64,000 nt of DNA from Peronospora farinosa. Lineage: Eukaryota; Oomycota; Peronosporomycetes; Peronosporales; Peronosporaceae. The stretch spans positions 62,001 through 126,000 of the forward strand of contig CANTFK010000094.1 in assembly GCA_947646735.1 (NCBI GenBank), written 5' to 3'. The position numbers were made by a program, and so were the translations under genes. Positions 54,297-64,000 of this stretch are shown here, in pieces (the first letter of the stretch is position 1; the number at the start of each line of letters is the position of its first letter). Below the pieces are notes generated by a model. That model saw nothing but the letters and a program-made list of their open reading frames with translations. It was not told the origin of the DNA and ran no database searches.

Positions 54297-56085
54297 CTAC
54301 CAATCTTCGTCTTCGTCTTCGTCCTCTTCATCTTCTCCAGCCAAGGCCATGGTACTTTCGCTATCATTAACTAATGCATTGCAAGCTGAGTGGGGTTGTA
54401 ACGACAGACTTCTTTGTGTAAGGTCGATTACGACACCGCTGTTGGAATTGCGAGATATTGACGGTGTGTCACCTACCGTTCCTGGCGCAAAGCGAACACT
54501 AACGGGTTTCATCGGCATCACGGAACCTGTTGATGTCGAATCGTCTTCTGTCATTGATGACCTACATGTGAAAATCACACGTCTTAACAAACAGACCCTT
54601 TTTGCTGTCATTACAATGACAGCGTACCTCTTTTGTGTATTCTGCTTCGTAATCAGGCTAACCAGGTGCGAGCCAGCATCCAGCAAGTCGCGACGCTTTT
54701 GAGCCCGAGTTGAATCCATGGCTGAATCGTCATTGTTCTCGTCAATTGTCTTTGGGAGTAATTTGCTCCATTGCCATTTTCCCAGGCCACTCCCTTCGTC
54801 TTGGTTCTTACGGCTCTTTTTGTGCTTGCCTTTCTTTTCAGTTGTCAGCGCTGCCGCAGGATCCGCTCGTACGGGTGGATTGCGATGGATTACTTGCCGT
54901 TGCGAAAGGAAAGTCAATTCAGCTGAAGTGTCGCAAACGGTGCGCTTTTGCAGGAATTTACGTGCTCCCAGCTCGTTTTCGGACGTCTTACTTTCGTTGT
55001 AGTGGTCATTGTCACTCTCCTGCTGAAACTCGATCTCTTTCTCTTTGTTGAATATGTCAACTGTATCGTTGGTTGTGGTACCATTCAATGGATCTTTCGA
55101 GATGAAAACTTGGCGGACGTTTTGCGGTGTGATATTCAAGTAGCTCTTTCGCCTTCCTGTAACCGGTGCATCAGTGGGCGTAAAAACCGACACCTTGTGG
55201 AGCAGAACACCGACACCAGCAACGAGAGCTGGTCCGAGATGCTCAATAAGTTCTCGATGGAAATAGCCTTCTACTTCTCCCGTCGGGTCCTTCAGAAATG
55301 AGTAGCAAACGCCGCCGACGATAAGTGCCAGCCTCGTACACTAGAAAATCAGTTTTATTCTTACATGCAGCACAGCGACAATTTCTTCGTCAACATAATG
55401 CACCGACTTAATAAGCACTAAGAGCTACCTCCAGCAGAACAAACAACAACAGCAGTAAGAATGCAGTACACTGAGAACTAAGTAGCGCAATTCATTACCT
55501 GTGGCACCTTTGCAAGAGCTTCATCGTCTTCTACGATGCTCTGCACTGTGTGCTTTAGACTACGAATCTTGATGTTGCCTGAACCAACACCACATTATCC
55601 ACATCAAACTGCACCTATCGTCACAGCTGGAAAACTCACCGTAAAGCATCCCTGACATAGCCGGCATGCCTAAGTACTGGCACATATCCACCCACGGACC
55701 ATGATCAAACACTGTCGCTATCGCCACCGAAAAACGATCCGAGTTAGTACTGGCGATGCAGTTGTGGTCTATCTGTGAGTTGTCCAGTCTGCACTCTAGT
55801 GTCAGTTTACTGCTCCACTTATTGCAATCGTTGACATTACTACACGCACAGGTCCGCGCGCTTCTTCATGATATCCTGCAGTGGCCCTGGTACGTGGCGC
55901 ATCCACTTGAGAATGCTCTGCTGCGATCCCATGTCTGTTATGTCGTAGTCAGTATACTCCACACCAGGGCAATCGCCACGCGTATAAGTAGACAGCCACA
56001 CACCTTCTTCGTCTTCATTGCGCTGCCGTTTCCCGCCCGAAGCGGCGTCGATCGGCCCAATCTTTTCATCGTTCCTACCACTCAT
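54297..56085 (-). CDS. HROB (MCM8IP)-like homologous recombination OB-fold protein
   Basis: Exons: 56085-55846, 55772-55640, 55578-55499, 55340-54628 and 54561-54297, giving 476 residues. The introns are 73, 61, 158 and 66 bp, all GT..AG and frame-restoring. Residues ~125-235 form an OB fold: GNIKIRSLKHTVQS, CTRLALIVGGVCYSFL, DPTGEVEGYFHRELIEHLGP, VAGVGVLLHKVSVFTP and YLNITPQNVRQVF. The pairing of KDPTGE.EG..H with VLL...V.VF and YLN.T..N is the signature of metazoan and plant HROB. HROB loads or activates the MCM8-MCM9 helicase in homologous recombination and crosslink repair. The C-terminus is disordered and ends in an acidic run closing with Trp. The first intron could alternatively use a nearby donor and acceptor. 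Confidence 0.72.
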
Positions 56086-56387
56086 ACTGTCGCAAATTTA
56101 GAGTTTTTACATCCAGGACCTAATAGAATTTGCATACAACGAGCAGATTCCAGGCTTGATTTCCTATTACGCAATCACCAAAACGCAGGAATCTATATAC
56201 AAGCATATATATTCTGCGTCAATGAAGAAAACAGCAAGTGCTGTTGGTAAGCAATGCATAAACAAAGTGATAAGGAAGAGCTGAGTGCTATTACTTCGTA
56301 TGTGCTGAATAACACCAAGCAAGAAATTCTTTGAACGCAAAGAGTCTGACGCAATGATGAAAACTTTATAATCATCATCTATGATGT

Positions 56388-56750
56388 TTAGTAATACAAC
56401 GGCACGATGTTGCGATGGATGAAGACAGTGAGGCCGAGGAACACGATAAATACTTGAAACCACAGGAAAGGCGACATCTTGATCTCCCTTCGCATCTCCA
56501 TCTTGGCCGTATGCATCTCCTCCGCTTCCTTGGCCAGACATGCGGTACATGTGGGGGTACCTTTGACGGGTACCGACAGGCGGTCCACGGGCACGTCGCA
56601 CTTCTTACAACTCACCATATTTGGCACTTTGCCAAGCGCAATCTCCTCCTCCAGCCGCATACGCTTCTCTCTTTCCTCCTGCTGAAGGCGAGCAGCCAAG
56701 ATCTGAGGACCGCGGATTAAGTTCAAGTACAGGAACAATAGCGAGTTCAT
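56388..56750 (-). CDS. Small zinc-ribbon-like membrane protein, hypothetical
   Basis: A single exon of 120 codons from ATG 56750. A basic, Glu/Arg-rich helix (~18-42) precedes CKKCDVPVDRL and, 16 residues on, CTAC, a possible zinc ribbon of two CX2C pairs. A second charged helix leads into a C-terminal membrane span (SPFLWFQVFIVFLGLTVF) with a short lumenal end, as in tail-anchored proteins. The family is not recognised. It is divergent from the E(z)-like gene, 215 bp away. Confidence 0.6.
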   Translation of the reverse strand: MNSLLFLYLNLIRGPQILAARLQQEEREKRMRLEEEIALGKVPNMVSCKKCDVPVDRLSVPVKGTPTCTACLAKEAEEMHTAKMEMRREIKMSPFLWFQVFIVFLGLTVFIHRNIVPLYY

Positions 56751-56965
56751 TGTTCAGCAATATCGACGTGTTGACTGTGATTTTTTGAGGAATCAAGTGA
56801 CAAATCTCGACAAATCGTACTTTAGATGGGTAATTTAAAGCAATTTACTGTAAAAACTAGTAACTTGACTAACGGTCTTATGTTTGATACAAAGCCTCGA
56901 GGTTTCCTTTCATCCAATCAGTTGAATGTACGATCCATTTCGCGTCTACACAAGATCAAGAGCAA

Positions 56966-59900
56966 ATGGTGGTGATCGTACTTGACGACAGCAGTGACGC
57001 GTCGTCAGAAGTCGAGATGGGGCGAGTATCAGCATTTAAGACACCCCCCGCATCGCCAGCAGTGTCGCAAGGACGCGAACAGTCCATCAGCTACACGAAT
57101 GCAGTGGAGACTGCGCTGGCGATGGCGGCGGCTTTAGAGACAAGGGAGTCGGCCAACAGTCACAGCTCCACCGAAAGAAAAGAAATGAAGGCGATTTCTG
57201 CGCCTCCACTGCTGTCTAAGAAGACCAATAATCTGTCCACAAAGCAGAAAATTGGCCGGAGACGACAGCAGCAAGATTTTGAACGGCGGCAGAGTGCGTC
57301 GAGATCCGCCATTAATTATCAAGACATGAGGAACAATCAGAAGACTGTGCATAGACGAAAAGATGGAGCAAAACGCCGATCTAGAGTGAGGTCCAATAGC
57401 TCCAGTGGTTATTCTAGTTCTGATTCGGGTTCTGGGTCTTGGCGTTGTCACTTTGGAGTTACCGAACAACGGCGAGTGCGACCAATCATTGAGCGTACCA
57501 AGGAAAAGAGCTCGAGCTTTTGGCGGCAGAAACAGCATCGACGTCGAGCCACTGTTGATCCAGCAAAGATGGTAATCCAGAATGAGATCGTTGACTTGTT
57601 ATCTTCTTCCTCCTCCAGCTTTTCTGATACATCTCTCGTCTGCCACTCGTCGGGTAGTGAGACGCCGACAAAGACGTCTGTGAAGGCTGGACAGAAGCAA
57701 CTGATGCTGACTGATCGTGTACTAAAAGAAAACCAGCCCCTGGCTTCTCGAACTTCTGGGCAACACGCCAAGCTTTTGTTGAATGGAAGTAAACATTCAG
57801 CAAAGAAAGTATTACGTGGTGGAAAACGCAAGCGCTTGTTGCCACAGATGCAATCAGAGTCTACTGGTGAAGTCAAGAAACGAGGTCTGGCACCAGGAAT
57901 ACTGTCAGCGAAGAAGAGTGACGTAAAAAATGTTACTAATATGGACGGCAGGCAACCTCTAGACGCTAGATTACAGTCCACGACCTTGGAACAGAACGCG
58001 CCGGTGTCTGTGTTGTCGTCAGGAGCGTCAATAGCATCAGCCTTACCTTCACCAGCCTCGTTACCAAGACAGATAACATCGCATGAAACTGTGGCAAAAC
58101 CGCCTTTTGCGTCACACTTAGCGAGCCAAGCGCATGAAGGAAAAGCCGACGTGTTGAGGCAAATTGATTGTCGCACACCTGTTTCTGCCAGTATGGCACT
58201 CTTTAAGACGGTAACTTCTACAGTATCGCAACCTGCACCTGAAGTGTCTGTGTGTCCTTTGGCTTCGCTGTCCCCGTCGGCAGTTCCGCGAAAGATGCGG
58301 CGGGTGTTGTCTCGCTTCAATGCAGATCGAGTGTCGCTTGACGACTTGCAGGCTCAGGAGCGAGAGCTTGCGTGGATCCAGGCGCAGCGCAAACAGTCGC
58401 AAAATCGATCCCGTTCCTTGAAGAGGGCTACTAGAAAGTCGCAAACGTGTCGTCAGGGGCTTTGCGTAGATGATTGTTCGGATTCAAAGAGCGTAGTTGG
58501 CTCGAAGGAAGGACAAAACAATGAATGGCAAATTGCGACAAAGGCGAAGCCTTCACATAGAGTCAAGAGGAGTCGTGTTGATGGATTTCACACTGCGATG
58601 CTCCACTCCACATCGTATCGCGGTGTCTTCTTCGATGAGGCCCCGTCAAATTTTGTTTGTGGTCACAAATGCAGTGTACCTTTTGAGTCAAATTGCGACC
58701 ACTCGCTTGCATTTTATGGTAAGCTATGGTAGTACTGCTGATTGTCTTGGAAGTCTTGCATATTCGTGCTGTCTGCTGCTTTGAGATCCGTGGCTTACCA
58801 ATTGTTGGCGCTGTTGCGATTGCTTTTTGCAGACGAAACCAACACGCTGATCAGTTACTGCTCAATCTTGGAGAGCTTTGGCAAACCGACCCAGTGTATT
58901 TCGTCCGTGTTCCCAAGCGAAGCGGCTAACTCACAAAGTGATGTTACTCGCTCGGTGAACTCCTTGGTGACGGCATATCTCCCCATTATCCGCCTCTGTT
59001 ATCGAAGAAAGGTACAAGCTATCTTGTCAGAGGCTCGACAGAAGATTTTTGCTTACCAAGCAGAAGTGAAGTCACACAGGATTACAGGCGGTGACAAGAG
59101 TATGGACGTAGTTTTTTTAGTACACTTGTCATTTGTTTGCTAACGTTACCGCGCAAATGTTTTTGTAGGATTGACACCACACTATTTGCTTCGCTCCTAT
59201 CCGGAGAAACGCGCTGTGAAACATCTTAAGTCCGTGGAGCACACGTTCAATTCAAGCTTCGGTGGTGCCTCCTTCCAGGTCGGGCGTGGTGACGGGCTCG
59301 TGCGAGAAAGGACTGTATCGGCGCTTGTTCAGGTGAATGCTGTCCAAGAGATTCGGCCGCTACGAAGGTATACAACGAGCGTGGGGCTGCGTACCAACTA
59401 TCGTGTTGAAGACGATCCGATCCTGCCCTACGCGGCTAAAGTTAGACAGCACAGAACTGACGGCGGAAGCGGTGGTGGTGAGTTAACGAAGAAGCATGAT
59501 CTACGAATCGGCCGCGTGGCCGACGACGAGGTGGCGGAGTATGTCTTGCGTCTAGTGGTTCGTCGTCTTGGCGACTCGGAGCAGGTGTTTCACGCATTGA
59601 AGAGCGAGCTCAACTTCACTCACGCATTCACGGCGTACAGTGAATTGAAAAAGTTGCACAACTCAAGGGTGCAAGCAAGTGCCCGACTGGACCATGTGAA
59701 AAAGCTTAGTCGTGACGGATCGCGCGCGGCGGATCCTAACGTCACAGCTATCGTTAAGTTGATGGAGCAGTGGTCGTTACTAAATGCCAGTAGCGCGAAA
59801 AAATTGAGGCGACGCTTGCAGCCACCAATAGGTAACTTCGAGTCAAACGTCGTAGACAATCTCGTAGAAAGCGCATCGGCGAGCATGAAAGCACTGGGGT

Positions 59901-61525
59901 TACGTGCGTCAGACTCCTACAGCAAGCTGGTCGGCGTGTATACTTGCTCGTTCTGCCGGATGTGCTACATGTACGCATGTCACGAACACGGTGGCGACCA
60001 CCCGCTGCCGACCAGGCGCATGGAGCCTACGTACCCCCGTGTTCGGCTGGTTCCACACTATCATTTACCAGATGAAGCTGCTTCTTCAACGGTTGCGTTG
60101 GATGAGAACGTGGTTAACAAGATTGCAGGAAAGGTTAGACTCGCCGACACTCCAGTAGCCAGCAATGTTCAGCGGGAGCAATCTGTACCCAAAGTGCAGC
60201 AGGATCAAGGCGGTCTTAGTGATGTTATAGACATGAGCGAAGACGCGACGACCGCTGATCCGTCCGAGTACGTGGACACTTCGCATATATCGCTGGTGGC
60301 GCCAAAGATGCGTTCATTTTTGTCGACGCGCAGTGCATGTGGGAAGTTGTGCCGGAAAAATAGCAACTTCACCGATGACCTGCATAACAGATTGTCACCA
60401 GCGGAGCTAGGCTTGATTCGAAAGCTTCGCGAGGCGATGGGTGATAACTCGTGCTTGTTGGCTGCTGTTGTTGGTGGAAATAGCTCCTGCATAGAACTAC
60501 ACCAGTTTATGCAGAAAGAGCGTTCTAGCGGCGAAAGCCAAAAGACAGAGGGCCTTGGGAGATCGTGGCTTCGTTTGCGCAGTTGGAAGCAAGGACAAAC
60601 GTTAGGCGGGGGTAACCACGAGCTGCTACGGAGGACTCGAGACCAGCGTTTGCAGGATCGAGGTACGGAGAACCACGAGTACAAACCATGCATGCACGAG
60701 GGTTTGTGCGACTCCACTGGCTGCTCATGCATGAAGCGCGATCACATGTGCGAGAAGGCTTGCGCCTGCTCTCGTGATTGTCCAAATAGGTGCGTGCAAC
60801 GCGACATTGTGCGACAATGTCCATTAGTCACTGCAACGATTATATTATCGAGCCGGTTTCTGGCCGTAGAAAGAAAGAACAGGCTGAAGCAATACGCTGA
60901 CTTCTTGCTTTCTGTCCGTAGATTTGAAGGATGTACCTGTACGCCAGGTGAATGCCGTACAAGCTTGTGTCAGTGCTATGCAGCTTTACGCGAGTGCGAC
61001 CCTGACGTTTGCGTATCATGCGGCTCAAGCGAAATGGTGGTGGCAATGGCGCTTAAAACCATCACAAAAGCCAAGACGTGTGACAATATGAGCGTTATTC
61101 GTGGGAAACACAAACGGCTAAGTATAAGCTTTTCGGATATCCACGGATATGGTATGTATGCGCGTGAAGCAATTGCAGCGGGCGAGTTTGTGTATGAGTA
61201 CGCTGGCGCGATGGTATCGCAGGATGAGGCGGAGCGGCGAGGTCTGATATATGACAAGACAGAAATGAGCTTTTTGTTTGATCTGAATGAGGACGCAGTG
61301 CTGGACGCGCTTCGCTACAGCAACAAAAGTAAGTTCATCAATCATGAAAAAGACGCACCGAATTGCACAGCGAAGGCAGTGAGCGTTTGCGGTGTGCACC
61401 ACATCACGATATGGGCATTGCGGACCATCGCGGTCGGCGAGGAGCTGGTTTTCGACTATGGCTACAAAAGGAGTGTAGCTCCGGACTGGAGTCGGCGACA
61501 AACGTCGCCGAAAGATACCAGATGA
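56966..61525 (+). CDS. E(z)/EZH2-type histone H3K27 methyltransferase (Polycomb)
   Basis: Exons: 56966-58718, 58833-59099, 59169-60789 and 60922-61525, giving 1,414 residues. The introns are 114, 69 and 132 bp. The N-terminal ~550 residues are low-complexity and basic. A SANT-like segment lies near 1080-1125 (LSPAELGLIRKLREAMGDN). The CXC pre-SET region (~1175-1250) reads CMHEGLCDSTGC ... CSRDCPNRFEGCTC ... CQCYAALRECDPDVC. SET (~1283-1400) has GYGMYAREAIAAGEF, YEYAGAMVSQDEAERRG, SFLFDLNEDAVLDALR and GEELVFDYGY. CPNRFEGC appears only if the in-frame intron 60790-60921 is removed. The product is the expected catalytic subunit of PRC2. The usual NHS of SET is altered to a NHEKDAPNC stretch. The enzyme is about twice the usual length because of its N-terminus. 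Confidence 0.88.
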
Positions 61526-61691
61526 GTTACAGCAAGCGGCGTCTACAGCTATGGGACGAGTGGACCAAATGGGCATCCAAGATCGCAGGCTGGAAAAAAG
61601 ACAAGGAGTGAACAGCCTAGCTGCCACCCCACGCATGAGCTGAGTGCTCTGTCTGGAAAGCATAAGATCCCAGCAAGTTACTATGATGATG
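61526..61691 (+). other. 3' flank of the E(z)-like gene
   Basis: No gene. The stretch up to the solo LTR matches the downstream part of SET fragment 2 (22565-22660, inverted), showing the extent of the duplication. Confidence 0.7.
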
Positions 61692-63339
61692 TGTAACGGG
61701 CCAATAGTTACACGAGTCCGTTAAGTATGCGATCTTAACGGGCAGTTCTAAAAAGGTACGTAAGTACTTAAGAACTGTTGCTTGGGTGAGACACACCAGG
61801 TTTCACACCCTTGTGTATGTGATATACACTACGTGTATTCACATTGATGGGGATGACGCCCCGCTGGGACTAGGCGTCATCAAATGACGTCCGTCAGTCA
61901 GTTAAGTCATTAAGTGAGCTATGATACATTTAAGCTCGCACATTGGGATGTACATTTTCAGAGATGGCTCCATCATATATATAACCAATCAGTAGTTATA
62001 TATATATCTAACGAGATTCTATTATATATAGGGAACTGCTACTTCCACCACACTTTTGTACATATATTTTATCTACACCACAATATAACTTTTATTACAA
62101 TGTCAAAACACTGTACAACACCACATTACACCACCACAGCACACACCGCGCCCCAATAGGCTTTGTACGGATTGCGTTGAAGTTATCATGATGCGCTTTC
62201 TACATTAGGACCTGACTAGAAGTGCGCGGGAAACAAGCACAAATTTAATGCCTGTGTGCTGACATGGGCATTGCGGTGCGTTCTGGTTGCTTGGTTGCTT
62301 GTAGCGTCAATTTATGAGAAATTATAGCCACTCCTAATGGACATTATGGTGACGAAGTACGACGTTTGCTGCTGGAATTATTTAATATGTTTAACCAAGT
62401 TGTGGGGTCAATCTGCTGCAATGTAATTACTAGTGCTATCGAAAACCGTCAGTCTCTGCAGACTCATCTTTATAACTGTCAGGTATCTGCCACAATACCC
62501 ATGGCAAAATCCTTAAACGAGGTTTTTTCAAGAAGGGACATGAAGAAGAGCAAGAAGCTAATTAAAATGGTTGAAGAAGGGGGGACGCAACAGATGAACC
62601 ATTCGTGCTGGTCGTGGCGCCGCAAACCTTAACATGCGCTTAGAAATTTGCGTAAAAAAGCGACGATCTGTTTAATGTGAATGCGACTTCGCCACATCTT
62701 GACCCATGACCAATATAATTAGCTCATTTACTAAACCTAATCCAGGCATCATATATTTCAGTTTTATCATTGCCTGATTCAACGTAAAGTTGTTAATTTT
62801 TTATTAACATCTGTAAGGACATCCTGCTGCCTTGCAGGATCCGTCACTAGGCACGTCTGTCATGTCTTTCCCGGCGCACAAGCTCAGAATGTTCGGCGAA
62901 TATACGTCGGTCAGTGTGAAGAGCTTAATTATGATGTAATGTGGTGGTGTGATGTGGTGATTGTTTTGTTTTGTTATTTAAACAAAGCTTATGGTGTGGT
63001 GGAAATAGTAAAAATGCGTCAAAGTTATGGTGTGGTGGAAATAGCAAAAACTGTGGTGGAAATAGCAATTCCCTATATATTACACTCTTGAGTTTGCTAA
63101 GTATCGCATACTGCCCACGAGATGCTGAATAAGCTTCTGCGTGGCGAAAGGGAAGCACTTATTTGAAGTCTGTTGCGCGATTCGCTTCGGCGACCGGCAC
63201 CGTTGGTGCTACCGCTAAAGCGGTCGACCAACCACCCCACTACCGCGCACGGAGGTTAGACGATTTATCCGCTTCCTCGCGTGCTTGAAGGTGTGTGCCA
63301 GTGTAGCACGTGACAGCTTCTTTGAAGTGACAGTTGACA
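61692..63339 (+). mobile_element. Solo LTR related to Gypsy C, interrupted by a TIR transposon
   Basis: Starts TGTAACGGG and ends TTGACA, with target duplication TGATG at 61687-61691 and 63340-63344. Both ends align with the Gypsy C LTRs, but divergently (for example AAGCTTCTGCGTG near 63130 against 33495). Without the inserted element it is ~600 bp. No internal region is present, so it formed by LTR-LTR recombination. Confidence 0.88.
62031..63073. mobile_element. Non-autonomous TIR DNA transposon inside the solo LTR
   Basis: The ends are imperfect inverted repeats, GGGAACTGCTACTTCCACCACA at the left and its complement with two changes at the right, flanked by TATATA on both sides (62025-62030, 63074-63079). 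On the right the subterminal block TGCTATTTCCACCACA, or close variants, occurs three times, and CACCACATTACA is inverted between both ends. An 88-codon frame at 62366-62632 has no transposase motif. Length 1,043 bp. The superfamily is not assigned; the true duplication could be TA only. Confidence 0.75.
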
Positions 63340-63369
63340 TGATGCTTACTCGCTTCTTAAGATAAGTGT

Positions 63370-63840
63370 TGGTTGCTGTTGTCATGTGACCATCACATGT
63401 GCATAGTGCAGAGCCAGTTTACAGCCAGAAGTTGACTACAACCTCGGGACTTTCAACAGTTAGAAACATAGGGATCAAACTGAGATTATTGGTTCATCCT
63501 CCATAAACGGATATCATGTCGATGCCCGGATGCAATTTCAGCGAGCGAGGTTGCATATGAGCACGCTAACGTGTAATTAGCACTGAACGAGGCGAAGCGG
63601 CGAGGTCTGCTTTATGAAAAGACAGAAATGATCTTCTTGTTTGATCTGAATGAGAACGCGATGCTGGACGCGCTTCGATACAGCAACAAAAGCAAGTTCA
63701 TCAATCACGAAAGAGACACGCCGAATTGCACAGCGAAGGCAGTGAGTGTTTGCGGTGTGCACCACATCACGACATGGGCATTGCGCAACATCGCGGTCGG
63801 TGAGGAGTTGGTTTTCGACTATGGCTACAAGAAGAGTATT
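63370..63840 (+). pseudogene. SET-domain (E(z)-like) gene fragment 3
   Basis: The plus strand shows NGYHVDA, FDLNE, LRYSNKSKF-like, NCTAKAVSVCGVHHIT, and GEELVFDYGYKKS in shifting frames. Upstream 63380-63450 matches, inverted, the sequence before fragment 1 (22310-22405). It contains stops and at least two frameshifts. After 63840 similarity ends and nothing further is recognised to the window edge. Confidence 0.8.
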
Positions 63841-64000
63841 GTTACGGGTCAAAGTCAACCTCTCGCGGCAGTGGAATGTCACCCTGTCGAGTATTCTCAT
63901 CAACAGCAACTACCGTTACAATATTTAGATTCATTGAGCATTTTCCATATCCCTCATACAAAGCAGTTGAACGCTCAGATAAAGAAACTGTTTTACGCTC

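Noticed and set aside
55810..55849. 40-bp intron as the first intron of the HROB-like gene
   Set aside because: It also restores frame, but it is much shorter than every other intron here. The 73-bp alternative (55773-55845) was preferred.
57448..58320. 290-codon minus-strand frame inside exon 1 of the Polycomb gene
   Set aside because: Cys/Ser/Arg-rich shadow without motifs. The plus strand is the coding exon, joined by good splice sites to conserved domains.
61363..61611. 82-codon frame overlapping the end of the Polycomb gene
   Set aside because: It is the same exon in another frame running into the 3' flank, and the SET domain frame is clear.
62366..62632. 88-codon frame as the transposase of the TIR element
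   Set aside because: Too short and lacks any DDE/D-type motif, so the element was called non-autonomous.

Overview
The window looks like nuclear DNA of an oomycete (Peronosporales, Phytophthora/downy-mildew-like). This is inferred from short GT-AG introns (61-158 bp, mostly 66-90), compact gene spacing on both strands, stramenopile-style gene architectures and abundant Ty3/Gypsy chromovirus-like elements. Nothing prokaryotic is present: no operons, rRNA or CRISPR. No tRNA gene was recognised.

Left part (1-21.6 kb), host genes. A giant IQ-motif protein gene (minus strand, running off the left edge) carries a 19-copy, almost identical 57-65-residue repeat and a second 39-residue repeat array. 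Then come a GDP-mannose transporter, a SANT/Myb-like protein, the cytosolic Fe-S assembly WD40 protein CIAO1, an atypical double-homeodomain protein, a small EAF6-like protein, a lysophospholipid acyltransferase, and a PPR protein fused to a DEDD 3'-5' exonuclease. Introns were placed by eye. Each join restores reading frame and, where a family is recognised, restores a known motif.

Middle (21.8-54.1 kb), repeats. Two SET-domain pseudogene fragments are followed by a 3'-truncated Gypsy copy A (minus), a decayed Gypsy C with an internally inverted PR-RT-RNaseH block, and Gypsy copy B (plus). B sits with a 5-bp target duplication inside a partial pseudogene copy of the homeobox gene, and a young, intact Ty1/Copia element sits inside B. 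Two features of Gypsy A/B stand out. First, the DNA is packed with short perfect inverted repeats, about one per 70 bp in a stretch counted by hand. Second, a long antisense reading frame with a coiled-coil C-terminus begins next to the 3' LTR and overlaps the integrase/chromodomain end of pol on the other strand.

Right part (54.3-64 kb), host genes again. These are an HROB-like OB-fold recombination protein, a small zinc-ribbon membrane protein and an E(z)/EZH2-type histone methyltransferase (SANT-CXC-SET). A solo LTR carrying a TIR DNA transposon follows, then a third SET fragment. Chromatin and genome-maintenance genes (E(z), EAF6-like, HROB-like) therefore share the window with elements that have duplicated or invaded copies of its genes.
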